DNA from: Cannabis sativa
Taxonomy: Eukaryota > Streptophyta > Magnoliopsida > Rosales > Cannabaceae
Direction of reading: 5' to 3'
Length of the DNA stretch: 64,000 nucleotides
NCBI RefSeq assembly: GCF_029168945.1
Contig: NC_083602.1
Span: 1,240,001-1,304,000 of the forward strand
In this document: one piece after another, positions 57,480 to 64,000 of the stretch
Numbering within the stretch: position 1 is the stretch's first letter
How the letters are laid out: every line of letters begins with the position of its first letter
Made by a program: the position numbers and the translations under genes
The notes under the pieces: model-generated
Database searches by the model: none
Seen by the model: only the letters and a program-made list of their open reading frames with translations
What the model was told of the DNA's origin: nothing

Positions 57480-57925
57480 TCAACGAGATTAAGATCAATG
57501 TAGATGCATCTATTTTTGCAGGGACTGATTTCACCTGCTAGCTAGACGAACTCTGAATTATGCTGCTTCGAATACTCATACTGCTGTAGAGTGCAGCCAC
57601 CTGTTGATGAAGCTACGGGAGTAAGGGAAGCACTCGGTTGGCTCAAACAACAGCAGGTACACGGGTTTGCTATTCGTAGTGCTACTGATATGAGCTCACC
57701 TTTTGGTTTGCTTGTTGTTACTGTAAACGGGTATTGCACAATTTAGATAATGTTTTTATTCTTAGTGTAAAGCGATTTGTGAATAAGGCGACCAGTTTTT
57801 TGGTTCCTACTGTTTGTTCTAGTGCTGATCGTATCTTTAGGGGAAGGAATGTTTCTCCTGATTTTCTTGCCGTTTTGATGGCAGAACTTTCATTGATAAT
57901 GTCTCCATTTTTATTCAAAATTAAG
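57480..57925 (+). pseudogene. LINE-derived RNase H domain remnant
   Basis: EIKINVDASIFAG at about 57485 matches the opening strand of the RVT_3 RNase H-like domain found at the C-terminus of plant LINE ORF2. VDEATGVREALGWLKQQQV is the following helix, where AEA..REAL is usual. Near 57770 VKRFVNKATSFLV matches the histidine-bearing VKR.AN.AAH helix with the His lost. The blocks are in different frames with stops, so it is a relic. Confidence 0.65.
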
Positions 57926-58393
57926 ATATCATGAACTTAATAATTAGATGAATTAGGCAAATTACCAAACTATGAAATTTTGATAGCATTGTATGAGGCA
58001 CTTGTAACTTGAACTTTTATTTTCCCTTTTAATTTTCTTTTTAGGCCTTTGGCTCAAGGTCAGAAATGGGCATTTGGTTATTTTGATGGTAGTGTAAGCT
58101 ATACTATACTATATAACACTTGACTTCTTAAGTTGCATATACAAATTACTGTTCTTTCTATCCAAAAAAAAAAAAAAAAAGAAAAAAAAGGGAAAAACAA
58201 CATTTAATTAAGGCTTTGTCAGATAAAACTTGTCAAAAAAGCAACTTTTAGTTTATTATGTGCTTAAATAAAATACTCAGCTTATTGAAAAAAAGCAAGA
58301 ATTACATCAGGGATCTCCAATCTCTAATTAAGTCTAAGAAAGATAAATGTTCAAATAATTTTTCAAAAACAACTAATAAATCACCTATTTTAG
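57926..58393. other. intergenic DNA
   Basis: AT-rich with a long A-run near 58166. A short piece, AGGTCAGAAATGGGCATTTG, did not resolve into a gene. Confidence 0.35.
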
Positions 58394-58917
58394 CTAGATG
58401 ATCTTGGCTACTTCTCTCCAAACATAAAATCTGACGTATTTGGTTTCGGCACATTGGTGCTAGAAATAGTAAGTGAAAAGAAAAGTAGAGACCTTTATGA
58501 CGAAGATAGCATTCTTAATCTCACTGGATTGGTAAGTGCACATACCAAAAACTTTACGAAATATTACCGTGGCTCTGTCTTTTTTATTTATATTTTTATA
58601 ATGTTTATTAGGCGTGGACTTTGATGAATGAAGGCAATGGATTTAAGCTTGTTGAAAAGTGCTTGTTAAGTGATCCATACATCAACATGGAAGAAGCATT
58701 GCGTTGCATCCACATTGGTCTCTTATGTGTGCAACAAAATCCTAATGATAGGCCTAATATGTCTTCCGTTGTTCTAATGTTGAGTGGTGAGAAAATGTTG
58801 CCTCAGCCCAAACCACCAGCCTATTTTACTAACACAGATTCGTGGGAAGGAGCTCATTCCTCCGTTCTTAAGCCCCCATCATGCAATACAAGCATAACAA
58901 CTGTTGAGGGGCGATGA
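58394..58917 (+). pseudogene. receptor-kinase 3' fragment (end of the kinase domain)
   Basis: Two exons remain, 58394-58531 and 58612-58917. The first gives YFSPNIKSDVFGFGTLVLEI, the kinase segment after the activation loop (SDVFGFG = subdomain IX). The second gives MEEALRCIHIGLLCVQQNPN and DRPNMSSVVLMLSGE, subdomain XI, and an S-receptor-kinase-type tail ending at a normal stop. The ectodomain, N-lobe, catalytic loop and DFG are absent upstream. It is a truncated duplicate of a G-type lectin receptor kinase like the gene at 61912. Confidence 0.85.
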
Positions 58918-59480
58918 GAATTCATACAACAAACTGATGGAGTTTCCCATATAAATTTTGAGAACTTAGATCATGATAAAAGTGAATATTGAATTATCTT
59001 GATTATAATTAGCAATTATTGTCTTTTTTTTTATGTTGTGAATTGGAATTTTAGTTTTTGTCAATATTAAACTGAGGATTGTGCATTTCAATTTAGATGC
59101 ATAACCAATGAAGTGTAGATGATCATGATATGTGTTAATTAATTAACTATTCATGCATTCAGTTCTGCATCTTCTTTAGAGATGAAATAATTTCTGCAGA
59201 TTTGGCTTATGAATTTCCCTGCAAACAGAAAAGAAATTAATGAAGCTTATCTTTTTGACCAATATGTGTTAAATGTCTACCACATGCTCCGAAAATAAAA
59301 ATAAATATGGCAAAGCAAGCACTGCCAAGGTGATATTTTATGATGATGACATTAAATTTGATTTATGAGATGAGAGCTTTCTCTTCTGGTTTGATATACA
59401 TTAAAATATTTTGATAATGTAATCTAATATATTTTCGATGTTTATCAATATGGAAGAGTTTCGATGACCCTTGTAATGAG
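58918..59480. other. spacer between receptor-kinase fragments
   Basis: AT-rich; nothing recognised. Confidence 0.35.
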
Positions 59481-59484
59481 AATT

Positions 59485-59960
59485 TTTCTTTAAGGATTGA
59501 TCTTGATGAACAACAACACCATACTTGAACTATTCATCCATGAGTACAAGTTTGTGTACAATCTCAAAGATCACTCTGTAATCTAAAGAGTTTTCATGAG
59601 TCAACTATGGCTTTTCATTTCTCAGTTGCAGTAGCTGTGTGAGACAACTATGGCTACTGTGAGTGGAGCTAATTCAAAATGTGACATAACAACTAATCCA
59701 ATCTGCCATTGTTTATTAGGCTTTGAACCAAAGATTAAAGAAAATTGGAATACAATCTGTTGGTCAGAAGGGTGTGCTCTTCATGAAAGGGTAACAAACC
59801 AGATACTCCCAAATATGGTTTCAGTTCAAAAGTTGCTTCTTTTCGATATTATAAGCGATGAGGAAGTGAGGCATGTGGCCAACCTTTAGCTTGAGCTTAA
59901 TAACAACTGCAGAGAGCCGCTGAAATCTACAGCTGACAACAACTCATGTAGTTTTACATT
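59485..59960 (+). pseudogene. receptor-kinase ectodomain fragment (lectin end, EGF-like, PAN start)
   Basis: LDEQQHHT near 59500 matches the S-locus-glycoprotein part of the intact gene (FDEQQHHTYPQ). SGANSKCDITTNPICHCLLG and FEPKIKENW with WSEGC match its EGF-like region. REPLKSTADNNSCSFTLC resembles the PAN segment. Stops and shifts occur throughout. Its position after the kinase fragment means the two pieces cannot be one gene in order. Confidence 0.75.
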
Positions 59961-61155
59961 ATGTCATAAAAATGATAATTGTACAACTCACTTTGGTTTG
60001 CACAGTTCACTTTGGTATATACTCAATGCACTTCATTAATAAGGTAATGCAAGTCAATTTTTTCAGGGTGAGCTACATCCAAACACTTTCCTAATATTAA
60101 CCTCACTGAATTATCTTCTGCTTATTGCAAGGCTGACTCAGTCATCTTTGAATTGATTTAATGTTGAAGTTGAAGTTGAAGATTAGTATTGAGTCAAATG
60201 TGGGGATAATAAGATAAGAGCATTCACTACCACATGCATGATGCATCCCTTCCCTACTAAGGTTTTTCCACAAATATATAATTAAGTTGTCTCTTTTCTG
60301 AAACCTACCATCCATATGCTATTAACTCCATTTTCATGTCTTAATCATCACAAGTAGGTGTCATATAGCTAAATTGTTATAATTAAGATGTATATCATTG
60401 TATTGTTGGGGATTAAAAGTGTATTCAATACCACATTGACTGACCAAGATTTTCAAAGTATGTCTTAAAACTACTTACACCAATACCATTAATTCACGTT
60501 GCTGTGCCTCTTGAATCTTATTAGCAACATCATGAACTCAAAATTGATAATGGACTTCTTTGGAGCTGATAAAATATTATCACAGATATTACTAAAAATT
60601 TGTTAAGATATTAGGGTAGTTAAAACACAAAAATGAGAATGAGTACATGACAGAAATTTAATTTAAAATGCATGAAAAGAAAATAATTTCTTTTACTATG
60701 AATGATTATTTTCTTTCGTTTCAAAATGGAATAGTCATTCCACTATTTAAAATAGTGAAAATGTAGTTCTATTGTAATGACATTCCGATTCTTTTCATTT
60801 CATTTCATTACCTCCAACCAAACGCAATCTTAATCTTCTATGTTTTTTCACTTTAAACCCTATGTGATTATTATGTATATCGTTCGATCTTGTCGGGGTT
60901 GCTGGTTAGGGTTGCTGGTTATTGTTCTTGGTCCTCGAGACCCTCCTGCGCGCTGAGGGGGTGCATCTTCCCTCCTTCCTTACGACCACTTTTTTTTTAG
61001 AAGCCTCTTTACATTAGATTTTTGAGTTATGAGGTGGAATAGGACCACCAAATTGATACAAAGATAGATTTAGAAATTTCAAAGGACAGCTCAAAAGCCA
61101 ATTAGCAAGAAATTCAGAATGTGAAATATCAAGACTAAAGATATTTATTTAAGTT
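59961..61155. other. intergenic DNA
   Basis: No gene recognised. AT-rich, with a short GC-richer piece near 60890-60970 that showed no family resemblance. Confidence 0.4.
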
Positions 61156-61159
61156 TTGA

Positions 61160-61690
61160 ACCAAGTAGGAAATTGTGGACCTAACTTGCAAGACCTCAGC
61201 CATATATCAACTAGGAATGGCAAACAGGTTGATCCGTCCCGACCCGTCAACGCCTTGGCCCGCCCCGACCTGTTAACATTAACATACCATCCAACCCGGA
61301 ATAAGCGACTCGGGTCTGACCCGATTCAACTTTTTTTTAGCCAAGCAAGAAATTGTGGACCTAACTTGCAAGACTTCAAGCATATATCAACTAGGAATAG
61401 CAAACGGGTCGGATTAGTCCTGTTCTGACCTGACCCGTTAACACTAATATACCGGGGCGGGTATAACCCAACCTGGAATTAGCGGGTCGGGTATAACCCA
61501 ACCTGGAATTAGCAGGCGGGTATAACCCAACCTGGAATTAGTGGGTCGGATTAGTCCTGTTCTGACCTGACCTGTTAACACTAATATACCGGGGAGGGTA
61601 TAACCCAACCTGGAATTAGCGGGTCGGGTATAACCAACTCGGAATAAGCGGGTCGGGTATGACCCGATCAAACCTTTATTTTTTTTTTTA
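61160..61690. repeat. GGGTCGGGTATAACCC-type tandem repeats (hAT subterminal-like)
   Basis: GGGTATAACCCAACCTGGAA recurs at least four times with GCGGGTCGG spacers between 61450 and 61650. A flanking piece AATTGTGGACCTAACTTGCA followed by CATATATCAACTAGGAAT is duplicated near 61170 and 61350. The motif CTAGGAATGGCAAAC plus GGGTCGG repeats is typical of hAT nonautonomous elements, but clean ends were not defined. Confidence 0.65.
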
Positions 61691-61911
61691 AAAGAAACAA
61701 AAATTAATTAGTGTACAGTTGAAACTACTTATTTACTCAATTTGAATCTGAACAATTTTACATTAAAGTATATCCTACTACATGAGCAAGTGTATATGCT
61801 GTTTTTCCACAACACAATGACCAAGACTTTTCCACAAACAAGCCAAATATTAATATGCAGTGCACTATGGTGCAATATAGAGCAAACTACTAAACCAAAT
61901 ACTAATAGCAA

Positions 61912-64000
61912 ATGGAGTTCTTTTCTTCTCTTGTTACCTTATTATTACTTGTTTTGAGACTCTTTTCTGTGTCTACAACAACTTTTGCTGAGGTTCAGAA
62001 TGATACCATTACACCTTCAGATGTTCTGAGAGATAATATCAGTACTGACTACACTGTTTTATTGGTATCCAAACAAAAAGTATTTGGACTGGGATTCTTC
62101 ACTCGAACAACTAATTCATCATCAAACAATCGTTACCTGGGAATTTTTACAGCTTATGGACCTATAGCTTGGGTGGCAAACCGATGTAATCCGATACAAG
62201 ATTCATCATCTGGGTCCTTGAGTATAGACAAGAGAGGAAATCTTGTGCTTTATTCTCGACACAATGATGATAAGAGAGTAGTTGTTTGGTCTACAAACTC
62301 GTCTAAACAAGCCGCGAAACCATTGTTTCAGCTTTTGGATAATGGTAACTTGGTTTTGAGAGATGAGAAAGATGCAAACACAACAAACTACTTGTGGGAA
62401 AGCTTTGATTATCCTACTGATTCATTGTTGCCAGGAATGAAATTGGGATGGGACTTGAAGAGAGGTCTCAATAGGCGTTTATCATCATGGAATAACTCTT
62501 TTGACTCATGTGATGGTGATCTAATCACTTATGGGATTGAGTTTGATGAACAACACCATACATATCCTCAACTAATTGTGCGTGTTGGGTCTGCAATATT
62601 GTATCGTCAAGGAATGTGGGATGCCATAAGTTCCAACCAAAATTCTAGTTATGAATTTGTACAAAACGATGATGAAGTTTACTACAGCCTAAAAAACAAG
62701 TCCATGGTCTCAATACTTGTCTTACAAGATGATGGAAGTGTTTCTCGTTGGGAAGGGAGTACTGAAGACCGCGAACAATGGTCTATTTCTGCTACAACAC
62801 CAGTAGACCAGTGTGACTCTTATGGCTTCTGTGGAGCTAATTCACAATGTGTTTTAAGTATAAAGCATGGCCCAATGTGTCAATGTTTGGAAGGTTTTAA
62901 GCCAAAGAATCAAGAAGAATGGAACCCCGATAATCCACAAGAATGGAACCCCGAGTCTTGGTCAGAAGGGTGTGAAAGTTTATACAGTCTTGCAAGTTGC
63001 CATGAGGAAGAGAAAGAAGAATTTCGTGAGTATGTAGGCTTGAGAGTGCCAGATACTAAAAATAGTTGGTTGAGTAAGACTAATAATGGAAGTGAATGCA
63101 AGAGTAAATGCTCAAGCAATTGCTCTTGTATGGCTTATAGCTTTATATACTCTGAGTCTAATGTTAGTGTTGTATTAGAAAACACTAATTGTGTCCTCTG
63201 GTTTGGAGATCTGTTTGATATTAGACAACTTCCTTCTGGTGATGGTGGAGGACAAAATACACACATTCGAATACCAAGTTCGAAAATAGGTTGGTTTCAC
63301 ATGTGTTGTTGTTTTGGTTGGTTAAATCTGACTATTAATATTGTTTGCTTTTGTTTATATTTGAAGAATCAAGAACTGATCCTAATCGAGAGGAGAAGGC
63401 GAAGGAGAAGGCGAAGGTGAAAGTGAAGAGGGTAGTTATGATTATAAGTATCATCATGGGATTAGGTGGTGGGATTCTTTTGATTGCCTTTTACATTTGC
63501 AGGAAGACACACATTTTTGGTAACATGATTCTCTTCTCTACATTTTGATGTGAAACTATCCCATGCTTCGTTCGGTGTCTTTGATTCTTCAACTTGTAAT
63601 TTTTCAGAGAGAAACAAAAGCCAAGACGACGACTTGGAGCTTCCATTTTTCGAACTACATACAATTAGTACTGCCACTGATAATTTTTCAGAGGCTAATA
63701 AGCTTGGAGAGGGTGGTTTTGGACCTGTATACAAAGTAAGCTTTTCTCACTCAATATATCATTCTCTTTTTTTTTTTCTTTCTTAATATGGTAAAAAATT
63801 ATTGTCATTGTGACATAATAGGGTACAATGGAAGGAGGTCAAGAAATTGCTGTGAAGAGGCTATCAATGTGTTCTGGACAAGGAGCCAATGAGTTCAAAA
63901 ATGAAATTAAACTGATTGCTAAGCTTCAACATCGGAATCTTGTCAAGATATTTGGTTATTGCATTCATAGAGAAATGAAACTACTGATTTATGAGTACAT
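61912..64000 (+). CDS. G-type lectin S-receptor-like serine/threonine kinase (3' end outside window)
   Basis: Exons: 61912-63289, 63367-63519, 63608-63735 and 63822 onward. A signal peptide (residues 1-27) is followed by the bulb-lectin domain with [18 protein letters not shown] and [18 protein letters not shown]. The S-locus-glycoprotein segment comes next, then an EGF-like part ([23 protein letters not shown]) and a PAN-type region ([16 protein letters not shown]). Exon 2 has the membrane helix ([20 protein letters not shown]). Exons 3-4 begin the kinase: [12 protein letters not shown] (P-loop), EIAVKRLS (catalytic Lys) and [13 protein letters not shown]. The window ends within the kinase. 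It is likely a plasma-membrane receptor in defence or recognition signalling. All visible exons keep frame. Confidence 0.92.

Overview
The window is nuclear DNA from a flowering plant, almost certainly a eudicot. It is very AT-rich, its genes carry GT-AG introns, and it holds class III peroxidases, a P-class PPR protein, an S-locus lectin receptor kinase, and Ty1-copia, LINE, hAT and Mutator-type repeats. The look of the decayed copia sequence suggests Rosales, perhaps Cannabaceae, but that is an impression and not a demonstration.

Layout. 1-2.8 kb: AT-rich DNA with an hAT MITE inside a degenerate short tandem array. 2.8-4.0 kb: an LEA-2 gene (-) with four ~150-bp tandem repeats just upstream. 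4.2-10.3 kb: a graveyard holding LINE pieces, two copies of an unknown repeat that each carry a different inserted DNA element, and fragments of RRM, B3 and F-box genes. 11-12.3 kb: three fold-back elements leading into the promoter of an eight-exon ChaC-type gamma-glutamylcyclotransferase gene (12.46-15.42 kb). 16.6-17.6 kb: an intronless gene (-) with an internal coding repeat. 18.0-18.7 kb: paired fold-back elements. 19.0-21.9 kb: a six-exon conserved plant gene of unknown function. 23.2-32.9 kb: a tandem pair of class III peroxidase genes separated by MITEs. 33.3-40.2 kb: a YqeH/BPG2-like GTPase gene (-) broken by a 4.8-kb Ty1-copia element with identical LTRs. 40.9-45.9 kb: an older decayed copia element. 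46.2-49.2 kb: a near-perfect Mutator-type hairpin element, a retroposed tRNA-Val fragment and nested fold-back elements. 49.4-51.5 kb: NAA50. 52.9-53.1 kb: a fossil rolling-circle Rep-like reading frame. 53.8-56.4 kb: an intronless PPR gene. 57.4-57.9 kb: a LINE RNase H remnant. 58.4-60.0 kb: two broken receptor-kinase fragments. 61.9 kb to the end: an apparently intact G-type lectin receptor kinase cut off by the window edge.

The genes do not form a pathway. The clearest functional relations are the duplicated peroxidases, which share a 12-bp upstream motif, and the receptor-kinase cluster of one intact gene plus relics. The best leads are the very young copia insertion in an exon of the GTPase gene, which also carries two independent frame lesions; the Rep-like fossil; and the tRNA fragment flanked by a perfect 15-bp duplication. 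All exon coordinates were read by eye from splice signals and reading frame; no search was run.
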